Positions 42,944-51,851 of a stretch of DNA of 64,000 nt are shown here, piece after piece. The stretch is from Blastococcus sp. CCUG 61487. GTDB taxonomy: Bacteria; Actinomycetota; Actinomycetes; Mycobacteriales; Geodermatophilaceae. Positions within the stretch are counted from its first letter, which is position 1. The number at the start of each line of letters is the position of its first letter. Under the pieces are notes generated by a model. That model ran no database searches. It worked only from the letters and a program-made list of their open reading frames with translations, and had not been told where the DNA came from. The stretch is taken from assembly GCF_005222955.1 (NCBI RefSeq), contig NZ_LWUA01000223.1:50745-114744 (forward strand), in the 5' to 3' direction. Both the position numbers and the translations under genes were made by a program.

Positions 42944-44233
42944 TCACTCGGCCAGGCAGGCGGTCAGCGCGCCGACCATCAGCGGCACGTCCAGTGCGGA
43001 GGCGACCTCCCGGCAGGAGTGCATCGCCAGCTGCGGCATCCCGATGTCGACCGTCGCGATGCCCAGCCGCATCGCGGTGAGCGGCCCGATCGTGCTGCCG
43101 CACGGCAGGTCGGCCCGCATGACGAACGACTGCACCGGCACGCCCGCCTCCGCGCACCGTTCGCGGAACCAGCCACCCGTCGTCGCGTCGGTGGCGTAGG
43201 CCTGGTTCGCGTTGAGCTTCACCACCGGCCCGCCGCCCAGCCGCGGCTGGTGGGCGGGCTCGTGGCGGTCGTACCGGGTCGGGTGCACGCCGTGCGCCAT
43301 GTCGGCCGACACAAGGACTGAGCGGGCGACCGCCCGGTGCACGGCCTCCGCGTCGCCGGGGTCGGTCGCCGTCGCCAGCCGGCGGACGACGTCCTCGAGG
43401 AAGCTGCCCCGCGCGCCGGACATCGAGCCGCTGCCGACCTCCTCGTGGTCGTTGCAGACGAGCAGCTGGGTGCGCTCGCCGGCCGGCGCGTCCAGCAGGG
43501 CGAGCAGGCCCGCGTGGCAGGACGTCAGGTTGTCCAGCCGGGGGGCGGCGATCCACGTGCCGTCGGCGCCCGCGCGGGCCGCGGGCTGCGTGTCGGCCAG
43601 GACCAGGTCGTGCCCGACGACGTCGTCGGGCGCCACGCCCGCGGCCGCCGCGACGGCCTCCACGAGCCCGGGCTCCTCGCCCAGGTCGCCGTCCCACACG
43701 GGGACGAGGTGCCGCTGCGGGTCGAGGGTGAGCCCCTCCCGCACGGATCGGTCGAGGTGGATGGCCAGCGAGGGGAAGCGCAGCGGCGCCCCGGGCAGGC
43801 GCACCAGCGCGGTGCGACCGCCGCGGAGCGCGACCCGGCCGGCGACGGTGAGCTCCCGGTCCAGCCAGGTGTGCCACAGGCCGCCGCCATAGGGCTCCAC
43901 ACCGACCAGCCGGTACCCGGCCTGCCGGACGTCGGAGTGCGGGCGCACCGTGAACGTCGGGGAATCGGTGTGCGCGCCGACCAGGCGCATGCCGGTGTCG
44001 CCGAGGGCGCCGCTACCGAGGCGGAACGCGATCAGGCTCCCCTGCCGGACGACGAAGTGCCGACCGCCGGGGGACGGCGCCCACCGATCGGCCTCGGCCA
44101 GCTCGGTGAACCCCGCCGCGGTCAGCCGCCGGGCCAGCTCGGCCACCGCGTGTCCCGGGGACGGCGAGGCGTCGACGAAGGCGCGCAGGTCGTCGCCGAG
44201 GGCGAGGTCGTGGGAGAGGTCCGGCGTCGGCAT
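42944..44233 (-). CDS. apeB: M18 family aspartyl aminopeptidase
   Basis: 429 residues. A zinc aminopeptidase that trims acidic N-terminal residues. Metal and catalytic motifs are GAHTDSPTFTVRPHSD near 84, NDHEEVGSGSMSGARGSF near 260, SADMAHGVHPTRYDRHEP near 305, and the C-terminal MPQLAMHSCREVA with the last metal His. Length and motif order match the family. It is convergent with the PRC-barrel gene, 7 nt apart. Confidence 0.94.
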   Translation of the reverse strand: MPTPDLSHDLALGDDLRAFVDASPSPGHAVAELARRLTAAGFTELAEADRWAPSPGGRHFVVRQGSLIAFRLGSGALGDTGMRLVGAHTDSPTFTVRPHSDVRQAGYRLVGVEPYGGGLWHTWLDRELTVAGRVALRGGRTALVRLPGAPLRFPSLAIHLDRSVREGLTLDPQRHLVPVWDGDLGEEPGLVEAVAAAAGVAPDDVVGHDLVLADTQPAARAGADGTWIAAPRLDNLTSCHAGLLALLDAPAGERTQLLVCNDHEEVGSGSMSGARGSFLEDVVRRLATATDPGDAEAVHRAVARSVLVSADMAHGVHPTRYDRHEPAHQPRLGGGPVVKLNANQAYATDATTGGWFRERCAEAGVPVQSFVMRADLPCGSTIGPLTAMRLGIATVDIGMPQLAMHSCREVASALDVPLMVGALTACLAE

Positions 44234-44342
44234 GGGGTCATCGTGCCCGACCCGCTGCGGGCCCTGGGTGGGATGCTCCCGTCCGTGATCGCAGCGACGG
44301 CTCCGGAGCCGGCCGACCGCTACGACGTCGAGGTGGTCGGAC

Positions 44343-45050
44343 GTGGCTGAGCCGGGCCCGCTGCTGGGCAGGGGCCGCGACGCCGACGTGTACGACCTGG
44401 GCCCCGGCCGGGTGCTGCGCCGCTACCGCGATCCGGGCGCCTCGGCCGAGCGGGAGGCGGCGGTGATGGTGCACGCCCGCGCGCACGGGCTGCCGGTGCC
44501 CGAGGTCTTCGACGTCGACGGCCCGGACCTGGTCATGGCGCGGGTCGAGGGACCGACGATGCTCGCCGCCGTCCTGCGCCGCCCCTGGACGATCACCCGG
44601 CAGGCCACCGTCCTCGCCGAGCTCCACCGAGCCGTGCACGCGGTGCCGGCGCCGGACCTGCTCGACCGGCGGACCGGCCCCGGCGACGCCCTCCTGCACC
44701 TGGACCTGCACCCCGAGAACGTGCTGCTGACGCCGTCCGGGCCGGTGATCATCGACTGGACGAACGCCGCTCGCGGCACGGCCGAGGTCGACGTCGCGGA
44801 CGCCTGGCTGGTCATGTCCGCGGCCCGGGTCCCGGGGCCGGCGGTGGTCGCCGCGGCGGTGCGGGCGGCGCAGGGCGTCTTCCCCCGGCAGTTCCGCCGG
44901 GCCGCCGGCCTGGACCTGGCCGCCGCCCTGCCGACGGCGGCCGCCCGCCGGCTCGCCGACCGCAACCTCGGCGAGCAGGAGCGTCGTCGCATCCGTCGGC
45001 TCGCCGGTCTGCCACTATCTGCGCGGCCCGGGTCCCCGGAGCCGTCATGA
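44343..45050 (+). CDS. Aminoglycoside phosphotransferase-fold kinase
   Basis: 235 residues, short for the APH family. It contains the catalytic loop LLHLDLHPENVLLTPSG near 118 and the metal-binding DWTN (replacing DFG/DWE) near 138, but the N-terminal lobe is abbreviated (GRGRDADVYDLGPGRVLRRY). It probably phosphorylates a small molecule; antibiotic resistance is not implied. Divergent from the M18 gene across a 109-bp gap. Confidence 0.85.
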   Translation: MAEPGPLLGRGRDADVYDLGPGRVLRRYRDPGASAEREAAVMVHARAHGLPVPEVFDVDGPDLVMARVEGPTMLAAVLRRPWTITRQATVLAELHRAVHAVPAPDLLDRRTGPGDALLHLDLHPENVLLTPSGPVIIDWTNAARGTAEVDVADAWLVMSAARVPGPAVVAAAVRAAQGVFPRQFRRAAGLDLAAALPTAAARRLADRNLGEQERRRIRRLAGLPLSARPGSPEPS

Positions 45051-45061
45051 CGAGGAGAGCC

Positions 45062-45743
45062 ATGCGCACCCGTACGTTCACCGGCCCCTGCCGTGCTGCT
45101 CAGCGCCGCTCTGCTGCTGACCGGATGCGGCGGCGATGACAGCCCGCTGGAGGGCAAGACCGGCCCGGAGGTCGCCGAGCTGGCCGCCGACGCCCTCGAG
45201 GAGGCGGGCTCGGTGCGCATGGCCGGCACCATGCTCGAGGACGGCGAGGAGATGGAGGTCGACCTCCAGCTCCAGGGCGACGACGCCGCCGGCACCATCA
45301 CCGTCGACGGCACCGAGATCGAGCTGATCAGCGTCGACGGCGACGTCTACATGCTCGCCTCTCCCGACCTGCTGGCCTCCTTCGGCCTCCCCGAGGACAT
45401 CGCCGCGCAGTTCGAGGGCCAGTGGATCCTCCTCCCCGCCGAGGACGCCTCCGACTTCGCCGACTTCTCGCTCAAGGGCTTCGCCGACGAGCTGCGCAAC
45501 CCCGACGAGGGCGACATCAAGGAGAAGACCCGCAAGGACGAGCTGGACGGCGAGTCGGTCGTCGTCGTCGAGCAGGAGGACGGCAGCACCCTGACCGTCA
45601 AGGACGGCGACCCGGCCTACCCGCTGCAGATCACCGGCGGTGGCGAGTCCGAGGGCACGGTCACGTTCAGCGACCACGGCAAGAAGATGGACATCTCCGC
45701 GCCCGACGACGTGCTCGACCTCGAGGAGCTCATGGGGAGCTGA
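45062..45743 (+). pseudogene. LppX/LprAFG-like lipoprotein with a frame break in its signal peptide
   Basis: From GTG 45093 the frame encodes LLSAALLLTGCGGDD (lipobox) and a 200-residue mature domain with acidic beta-rich repeats (DLQLQGDDAAGTITVDGTEIEL), resembling mycobacterial LprG-type lipid carriers. That start lacks a ribosome site and the basic n-region of a signal peptide. ATG 45062, with GAGGAG just upstream, opens MRTRTFTGP in another frame. Removing one C from CCCC at about 45080 joins them into MRTRTFTGPAVLLSAALLLT, a textbook lipoprotein signal. One extra base is therefore likely, by sequencing error or mutation. Confidence 0.7.
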
Positions 45744-45752
45744 TCCCCACTC

Positions 45753-45817
45753 CCGGTCGTCCACGACCGGAGCACGGACGCGACCGGCCGGGACCCCCGT
45801 GGGGTTCCGGCCGGTCG
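45753..45817 (+). terminator. Tandem hairpins after the lipoprotein gene
   Basis: CCGGTCGT-CC-ACGACCGG (45753-45770) is followed by a long stem with arms CGACCGGCCGGGA and TTCCGGCCGGTCG (45781-45817, one G-T pair) and an inner CCCC/GGGG. They lie directly after the stop and before the next ribosome site, as expected for a T-less actinobacterial terminator. Confidence 0.65.
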
Positions 45818-45836
45818 GCTCTGTAGGAAGGACCGC

Positions 45837-47702
45837 ATGACAGTCGATCCCTCGGCGCCCGGGCCCGTCGTCGGTCTGGGCCGCGAGCGGGAGGTCCTCA
45901 CCGTGGCGCTGGCCACCCACCGGCACGTCGTCCTCGAGGGGCCGCCGGGCACCGGCAAGTCCACGCTGCTGCGCTCCGTGGCCGCCGAGACCGGCCAGGA
46001 CGTCGTCTTCGTGGAGGGCAACGCCGAGCTGACCCCGGCCCGGCTGGTCGGGCAGTACGACCCCGCCGGCGTGCTGGCCGGCGGCTACGTGCCCGAGAAC
46101 TTCGTCGACGGGCCGTTGCTCACCGCGATGCGCGGCTCGGGGCTGCTTTACCTCGAGGAGCTCAACCGCATTCCCGAGGAGACGCTCAACGTCCTCATCA
46201 CCGTGCTGACCGAGGGGGAGATCGCCGTCCCCCGGCTGGGGACGGTGCGCGCCACGTCCGGGTTCCGGCTGATCGCGGCGATGAACCCCTTCGACGCCAT
46301 CGGCACCGCCCGCGTGGGGCAGGCCATCGCGGACCGGATGTGCCGGGTGGTGCTGGGCTACCAGCCCGAGGAGGCCGAGCGGGCGATCGTCGCGGGCGTC
46401 ACGGGGGCCGGGTCGGCGCCGATCACGCTGGCCGTGCGGCTGGTGCGGGCCACCCGCGAGCACCGCGACCTGCGCACCGGGTCGTCGGTGCGCGGCGCCA
46501 TCGACCTCGTGCTGCTGCTCGACGGGCTGCTCCTCATGCGCGGGGAGGAGCTGGCCGACGGGCGGGAGACCGCCCGGGACGCCACCCATGCCGCGCTGTC
46601 GGGCCGGATCCGGGTCACCGAGGGGGTGGAGCGCACGCCCGAGGCGGTGCTCGACGAGATCCTCGACGAGGTCTGGCCGGTCGGCTCGACCCCGCCGGAC
46701 GCAGCTCCCGGCGCCCCCGAGGGCGGCCCGCTGGGCGGCGGTGGTTCGGGAAAAGCGCCGAGCCCGTCGGCTGAGGCGGGCACCGAGCAGACCACGCCGC
46801 GCCGCGACGCGGCCTCCCGCCGGGGGCCGCGCAGCACGGGGCGCCGCGAGATGCAGCTGCGGCACCAGGCGTTCGAGCAGGTCAGCCCCGAGGTCGGGGA
46901 GCTGGACGAGGACGCGTTCGCCGGCCTGATGGGCGCCGATCCCGACGCCGCGGCGGCGCTGCTCGCCGACCTGGCCACGGCCACCGACCGCGAGCTCCGC
47001 AGCGCCGCCCGCCGGCTGGCCGCGCGGGTGTTCGTCCAGGTGGGCCGGGTCGGGGCGACGCGGGCCCGTGGCACCCGGCGGCTGGTGCCGACGCGGCGCC
47101 CCGAAGGTGACCTCGACATCGACCGCACCCTGGACAGGTGGTCGGGCATCTGGCCGCCCACGGCCGAGGACCTGGTGACCCGCAACTGGACCGGCGCGCG
47201 CCGCGCGGTCTGCCTGGTGGTCGACAGGTCGGGATCGATGCAGGGGCTGGGCGTCGCGATCGCGGCGGTCGCGGCGGCCGGGGTCGTGCTGGCCGCCGAC
47301 GAGCGGCTGCAGACCGGCGTCCTCACCTTCTCCGACGAGGTGGCCGTGGTGCAGCCGCTGGGCCGGCACCGCGCCGCGGAGGACGTCGTCCTGGAGCTGG
47401 TCGGTCTGCGCGGGCACGGGAAGACCGACGTGGCGCACGCGCTGCGGGCCGCCCGGCGGGAGCTCTCCCCGGCCACGGCCGACGAGCGCGTCGTCGTCCT
47501 GCTGTCGGACTGCCTGCCGACGGCGGGGGATCCGCCGGAGACGGCGCTGGCCGGGATCGACCGGCTGCACGTGCTGTGCCCGCTGCCGAGCGACGAGGCG
47601 CTGGACGCCGCCCGGCTGCTGGCCGCCCGGGGTGGCGGCCGCATGGAGCCGGTGCGCTCCCTGACAGACCTCGGGCCCGCCCTCACCCGCTTGCTGGGGT
47701 GA
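45837..47702 (+). CDS. MoxR-type AAA ATPase fused to a VWA domain
   Basis: 621 residues. Residues 1-290 are a MoxR/magnesium-chelatase-like AAA+ module: Walker A EGPPGTGKSTLLRSV near 36, Walker B GLLYLEELNRIPEETLNVLI near 101, sensor AAMNPFDAIG near 143. A Gly/Ser/Pro and Arg-rich linker follows, then residues 455-621 form a VWA domain with the MIDAS VVDRSGSMQG near 462 and LLSDCLPTAG near 558. MoxR and VWA proteins normally form separate partner subunits that remodel or metallate a client; here they are fused. No client gene adjoins it. The segment DLDIDRTL before the VWA recurs as ELDLDRTL in the protein at 57226-58080. Confidence 0.9.
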   Translation: MTVDPSAPGPVVGLGREREVLTVALATHRHVVLEGPPGTGKSTLLRSVAAETGQDVVFVEGNAELTPARLVGQYDPAGVLAGGYVPENFVDGPLLTAMRGSGLLYLEELNRIPEETLNVLITVLTEGEIAVPRLGTVRATSGFRLIAAMNPFDAIGTARVGQAIADRMCRVVLGYQPEEAERAIVAGVTGAGSAPITLAVRLVRATREHRDLRTGSSVRGAIDLVLLLDGLLLMRGEELADGRETARDATHAALSGRIRVTEGVERTPEAVLDEILDEVWPVGSTPPDAAPGAPEGGPLGGGGSGKAPSPSAEAGTEQTTPRRDAASRRGPRSTGRREMQLRHQAFEQVSPEVGELDEDAFAGLMGADPDAAAALLADLATATDRELRSAARRLAARVFVQVGRVGATRARGTRRLVPTRRPEGDLDIDRTLDRWSGIWPPTAEDLVTRNWTGARRAVCLVVDRSGSMQGLGVAIAAVAAAGVVLAADERLQTGVLTFSDEVAVVQPLGRHRAAEDVVLELVGLRGHGKTDVAHALRAARRELSPATADERVVVLLSDCLPTAGDPPETALAGIDRLHVLCPLPSDEALDAARLLAARGGGRMEPVRSLTDLGPALTRLLG

Positions 47703-47730
47703 GGACGGGCCCGAGGGGGGTCCTGCCGGA

Positions 47731-48858
47731 TCAGTTCCGGTCGGCGTCGGTGTAGACGATCATGCCGCGGATGTTCTTGCCGTCGCGCATGTCCTGGTAG
47801 CCCTGGTTGATGTCCTCGAGCTTGTACTTGGTCGTCGCCAGCTCGTCGAGCTTGAGCTGCCCCTCCTGGTAGAGGGAGAGGAGCTCCGGGATGGCGTTGC
47901 GCGGGGCGAGGCCACCGAAGATCGCGCCCTGCAGGTCCTTCTGCAGCAGGGTGAGCGAGAAGAGGTTGAGCTTCACGTCCATGTTGGCGGCGTGGCCCAT
48001 GCCGGTGACGACGGCGCGACCACCCTTGCCGGTGACGCTGAGGGCGGCCTCGATGTCCTCGCCCTGGATGTCGCCGACGGTGATGATCGTCTTCTCGGCC
48101 ATCCGGCCCCAGGTCATCTCGTTGATCGGCCCGGTGGCCTCCTCGATGCTGGCGAAGGCGTGGGTGGCGCCCATCTCCATCGCCCACTCGCGCTTCTGGG
48201 CGACCGGGTCGATGACGATGACGCGCTTGGCGCCGGCCGCGGCCGCGCCCTGGACGGAGTTCATGCCGACGCCGCCGGCGCCCATGACCACGACGTTCTC
48301 ACCCGGGCGGACGTCGGCCACCTTGGTCGCCGAGCCCCAGCCGGTGGTGACGCCGCAGCCGACGAGCGCCGCGATCTCCAGCGGGATGTCGGGCTCGATG
48401 CGCACGACGGAGGCCTGGTTCACGGTGATGTACGGGGAGAACGTGCCGAGCAGGCACATCGGCGAGACGCCCTGGCCGCGGGCGGTCACCCGGTGGGTGC
48501 CGTCGGAGATCGCCTTGCCGCCCAGGAGGTGCGCGCCCAGGTCGCAGAGGTTCTGCTGCCCGCGCGAGCACGGCGGACACTGCCCGCAGGCGGGGATGAA
48601 CGCGGTGACGACGTGGTCGCCCTCCTTGAGGCCGGTCACCCCGGGCCCCACCTTGGTGACGACGCCGGCGCCCTCGTGGCCGCCGAGCGACGGGAAGCCG
48701 ACCGGCGTGGCGCCGGTGACGAGGTGCTCGTCGGAGTGGCACAGGCCGGACGACGCGAGTTCGACGGTGACCTCACCGGCTACCGGGTCGCCGACCTCGA
48801 TCTCCTCGACGGACCACTTCTCGCCCACGCCCCACAGAATCGCGCCCTTGGTCTTCAC
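47731..48858 (-). CDS. NDMA-dependent zinc alcohol dehydrogenase (mycofactocin-associated)
   Basis: 375 residues of the zinc medium-chain dehydrogenases whose bound NAD is reoxidised by an external acceptor (NDMA in vitro; mycofactocin is the proposed natural one). The catalytic zinc ligand is in SSGLCHSDEHL near 37, the structural zinc cysteines in CGQCPPCSRGQQNLC near 91, and the nucleotide motif is VMGAGGVGMNSVQGAAAAGA near 193. GTG 48858 follows GAAGGGA. It is 6 kb from mftA and near two mycofactocin-type SDRs, supporting assignment as a client enzyme. Confidence 0.9.
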   Translation of the reverse strand: MKTKGAILWGVGEKWSVEEIEVGDPVAGEVTVELASSGLCHSDEHLVTGATPVGFPSLGGHEGAGVVTKVGPGVTGLKEGDHVVTAFIPACGQCPPCSRGQQNLCDLGAHLLGGKAISDGTHRVTARGQGVSPMCLLGTFSPYITVNQASVVRIEPDIPLEIAALVGCGVTTGWGSATKVADVRPGENVVVMGAGGVGMNSVQGAAAAGAKRVIVIDPVAQKREWAMEMGATHAFASIEEATGPINEMTWGRMAEKTIITVGDIQGEDIEAALSVTGKGGRAVVTGMGHAANMDVKLNLFSLTLLQKDLQGAIFGGLAPRNAIPELLSLYQEGQLKLDELATTKYKLEDINQGYQDMRDGKNIRGMIVYTDADRN

Positions 48859-49018
48859 AGATGTCCCTTCGGTCGAGACCCGCCGTCGATGGCGGGGATC
48901 GCAGCACAAGCGTGCTCCGGGCCACACTCTGGCAGGCCCCCGCCGGCCGTCAAGATCCGGGATCCCCTGCCCTGCCCGGGGCTGCAGCAACGGATAGGGC
49001 TCGACGACACTGGGCGGC

Positions 49019-50452
49019 GTGTCCGGACAGCCCGTGGTCGTGGTGGGCGCCGGGCCGGTGGGGCTGACGGCGGCGCTGCTGCTCGCCCGCCGGGGGCTGG
49101 AGGTGCTCGTGCTCGAGCGGCACCGCACGCCCTACCTCCTCCCGCGGGCCGTGCACCTCGACGACGAGGTGTTCCGGCTCCTGCAGGACGCCGGGGTCGC
49201 CGACGACCTCGCCCCGCGGACCCGTCCGCTCGAGGGCCTGCGGCTGCTCGACGCCGGGCGCCGGGTGCTGGCCGAGTTCCGGCGGGACGCCACGGCCGGG
49301 AGCAACGGCTGGCCGCAGGGCGCGCTGGTGCACCAACCCGACCTGGAGGAGGTGCTGGGCGCCGCCGTGGCCCGTACGCCCCGGATCGACCTGTGCCGCG
49401 GCGCCGAGGTCACGGGGCTGGTGCAGGACGGCGCCGGGGTCACGGTCTCCGTCCGCGACCGCGACGGTGGGGCGGACCGGTCCGTCCAGGCGGCCGCGGT
49501 GCTCGGCTGCGACGGCGCGAACAGCACCGTGCGGGAGCTGATCGGGGCGCGCATGCGCGATCTCGGGCCCGCCGACCGATGGCTGGTGCTCGACGTCCGG
49601 TCGCCCGTGCCGCTGCCGCTGTGGCCGGGGGTGCACCAGGTCTGCGATCCGCGGCGCGCGGCCACCTTCATGCCGGTGACCGGCGACCGCTACCGCTGGG
49701 AGTTCCGGCTGGCGCCGGGGGAGGCGGCGGCGGACCTCACCTCGACCGCCGCGCTGCGCGCGCTCATGACTCCGGTCGACCCGGCGGCGCTGGAGATCGT
49801 GCGCGCCGCGGAGTACACGTTCAGGGCACAGGTCGCCGACCGCTGGCGGGCCGGGCGGGTGCTGCTGGCGGGGGATGCCGCGCACCTCACCCCACCGTTC
49901 GTGGGCCAGGGCCTGGGGCTGGGCCTGCGCGACGTGCACCAGCTGAGCTGGAAGCTCGCGGCGGTGCTCTCCGGTGAGGCGGACGAGGGACTGCTCGACA
50001 GCTACCGGGCGGAGCGGGAGCCGCACGCCCGCGCGCTGATCCGGCTCGCCCTGCTCCTGGGCCGGCTGATGACCGGCGGCGGGCGCAGCGCGTCCGTGCT
50101 GAGGCGGGGAGTGCTCGCCGTCGTCCGGCGGATCCCGGCGGTGGCCCGACTGGCCACCGACAGCCGGACCCCGCCGCTGCGCGGGCCTCTGGTGGACCGC
50201 CGGGGCCGGGCGGGCCGGCGGTTGGCCGGCACCCTGGTCCCGCAGCCCTGGGTCACCGTCGACGGCGCACGCTGCCGGCTCGACGACGTCCTCGGCGACG
50301 GCAAGGCGACGCTGACCGCCGACCTCGTGGTCCGCCGGGCCGACGGGCGAGAGGTGCAGGTCGAGGACCCGAGTGGTGTCCTGCGCCCATGGATGCACGG
50401 TGCCGACGCCGTGGACGTCCGACCCGACCGCATCGTCCGCTCCGCCCGCTGA
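49019..50452 (+). CDS. FAD-dependent aromatic monooxygenase (MhpA/PheA-like)
   Basis: 477 residues. A class A flavoprotein hydroxylase: the FAD-binding motif VVGAGPVGLTAALLLARRG is at residues 6-24, the middle DG motif is GCDGANSTVRELIGA near 161, and the second FAD motif is LLAGDAAHLTPPFVGQGLGLGLRD near 281. The C-terminal 80 residues form the thioredoxin-like domain found in phenol hydroxylases. The likely substrate is a phenolic or hydroxyphenylpropionate-like compound, not determined. Divergent from the alcohol dehydrogenase gene. Confidence 0.9.
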   Translation: MSGQPVVVVGAGPVGLTAALLLARRGLEVLVLERHRTPYLLPRAVHLDDEVFRLLQDAGVADDLAPRTRPLEGLRLLDAGRRVLAEFRRDATAGSNGWPQGALVHQPDLEEVLGAAVARTPRIDLCRGAEVTGLVQDGAGVTVSVRDRDGGADRSVQAAAVLGCDGANSTVRELIGARMRDLGPADRWLVLDVRSPVPLPLWPGVHQVCDPRRAATFMPVTGDRYRWEFRLAPGEAAADLTSTAALRALMTPVDPAALEIVRAAEYTFRAQVADRWRAGRVLLAGDAAHLTPPFVGQGLGLGLRDVHQLSWKLAAVLSGEADEGLLDSYRAEREPHARALIRLALLLGRLMTGGGRSASVLRRGVLAVVRRIPAVARLATDSRTPPLRGPLVDRRGRAGRRLAGTLVPQPWVTVDGARCRLDDVLGDGKATLTADLVVRRADGREVQVEDPSGVLRPWMHGADAVDVRPDRIVRSAR

Positions 50453-50477
50453 TCGGACGAGCTGGGACCATCCGTCC

Positions 50478-50831
50478 ATGCGGAACGGACGGCAGGACTC
50501 CCCGGACGAGCTGGACATGTCACCGCGGGCGGTGGCGCGACGCGTGCGCCGGGCGGCGTCCGGCGGGCCGATCCCTGCGGACCCGGACGAGCGCGCGGCG
50601 GCGTACGACCTCGCGCTCGAGCAGCAGCACGTCCTCGAGCGGCAGCGCTACTGGGCGCCGGCGCTCTTCGTGCTGACAGCCCTGCTGGCGGCGGGCGTGG
50701 CGGCCACGGGCGCCACGTGGGTGTGGTTGACGGTCCCGCTGTGGCTCGCCCTCGCGATCGGTCATCCGATCCTGCGGGCGCAGGCCCGAGCGCGGGCCGC
50801 CGTCCTCGGCCCCGGCGGGCCGCCCGCCTGA
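50478..50831 (+). CDS. Small two-helix membrane protein, unknown function
   Basis: 117 residues. The N-terminal 65 residues are basic and polar (SPRAVARRVRRAASG; AAAYDLALEQQHVLERQRY), followed by two helices (APALFVLTALLAAGVAATGAT and WLTVPLWLALAIGHPIL). No family recognised. The start is ATG 50478; it follows the monooxygenase by 25 nt and could share its transcript. Confidence 0.65.
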   Translation: MRNGRQDSPDELDMSPRAVARRVRRAASGGPIPADPDERAAAYDLALEQQHVLERQRYWAPALFVLTALLAAGVAATGATWVWLTVPLWLALAIGHPILRAQARARAAVLGPGGPPA

Positions 50832-50920
50832 TCGGCCGGTGGCCGGCTCCCGCGCCGCGGGAGACGCTGGGTGCGGACCCGCAGAGCGCGGGCCCGACAG
50901 GCATCCCAGGAGGCAGCACC

Positions 50921-51741
50921 ATGGCCGAACGGTTCACGGGCAAGGTCGCGTTCATCACCGGCGCGGCGCGCGGACAGGGGCGGGCGCACGCCGTGCGGCT
51001 GGCCCGGGAAGGGCCGACATCCTCGCTCTGGACGTCGCCGGCCCGCTGCCGGACGGCGTCCCCTACGACCCGGCGACGCCGGACGACCTCGCCGAGACCG
51101 CGAAGCAGGTGGAGGCGCTGGACCGGCGGATCCTGACCCACCAGAGCGACGTCCGGGACCTCGACGGCATGAAGGCGTTCGTCGAGCGGGGCGTGACCGA
51201 GCTCGGCCGGCTGGACGCGGTCGTGGCCAACGCCGGCATCTGCATGCGGCAGACGTGGGACGAGATCACGCCGCAGAACTTCAGGGACACCATCGACATC
51301 AACGTCGTCGGCGTCTGGAACACCGTCATGGCGAGCGCGCCGCACATGATCGCGGGCGGCAACGGTGGTGCGATCGTGCTGACCAGCTCCTACGCCGGCA
51401 AGAAGATGCAGCCGTTCATGATCCACTACACGACGAGCAAGCACGCCATCACGGGCATGACCCGCGCCTTCGCCGCGGAGCTCGGCAAGCACGGCATCCG
51501 GGTGAACTCGCTGCACCCCGGCGGGGTCGCCACCCCGATGGGCGGCGGCGACATGATGGGCGCGATCGAGCGCACCAACGCCAGCAACCCCAAGCTCGCC
51601 CAGATGGGGACGACGTTCATCGAGCCGGCCTGGGGCGAGCCCGAGGAGATGGCCGACGCCGTGGCGTTCCTGCTCTCCGGCGAGGCCCGCTTCATCACCG
51701 CCGAGCACCTCTCGGTGGACGGCGGGATGCAGTATTTCTAG
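50921..51741 (+). pseudogene. Mycofactocin-coupled SDR oxidoreductase, frameshifted
   Basis: AGGAGG precedes ATG 50921, which begins AERFTGKVAFITGAARGQGRAHAVRLAREG (TGxxxGxG Rossmann motif). After GGG at 51011-51013 the frame breaks. In the next frame ADILALDVAGPLPDGVPY follows, with the insertion ETAKQVEALDRRI characteristic of mycofactocin-linked SDRs, NAGI, the catalytic YTTSK near 51430, and the normal C-terminus SVDGG. Restoring one G (GGGG) gives an intact 273-residue enzyme. Such SDRs keep NAD tightly bound and are thought to need mycofactocin for reoxidation. Error or true mutation cannot be told apart here. Confidence 0.88.
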
Positions 51742-51746
51742 AAGGA

Positions 51747-51798
51747 CCCCCTCGACCCCCGGCCCGCGCTCCGCTCGGGCCGGGGCCCTGCGAGGGGG
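51747..51798. terminator. Bidirectional nested hairpin between SDR and mftD
   Basis: The outer stem CCCCCTCG/CGAGGGGG (51747-51754 with 51791-51798) encloses a perfect inner stem CCCCGGCCCG/CGGGCCGGGG (51757-51766 with 51776-51785). It lies between convergent genes, so a two-way terminator is likely. Its 5' edge AGAAGGACCCC resembles that of the hairpin at 21286. Confidence 0.65.
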
Positions 51799-51851
51799 CC
51801 GCTCCAGTACGTCACCGCGGGGGCCCTGCCGGGAACCCCGCAGTCGGGCGC

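Noticed and set aside
44243..44350. Possible 35-codon peptide before the phosphotransferase gene
   Set aside because: No ribosome site, no recognisable homology and overlap with the next start; not supportable as a gene.
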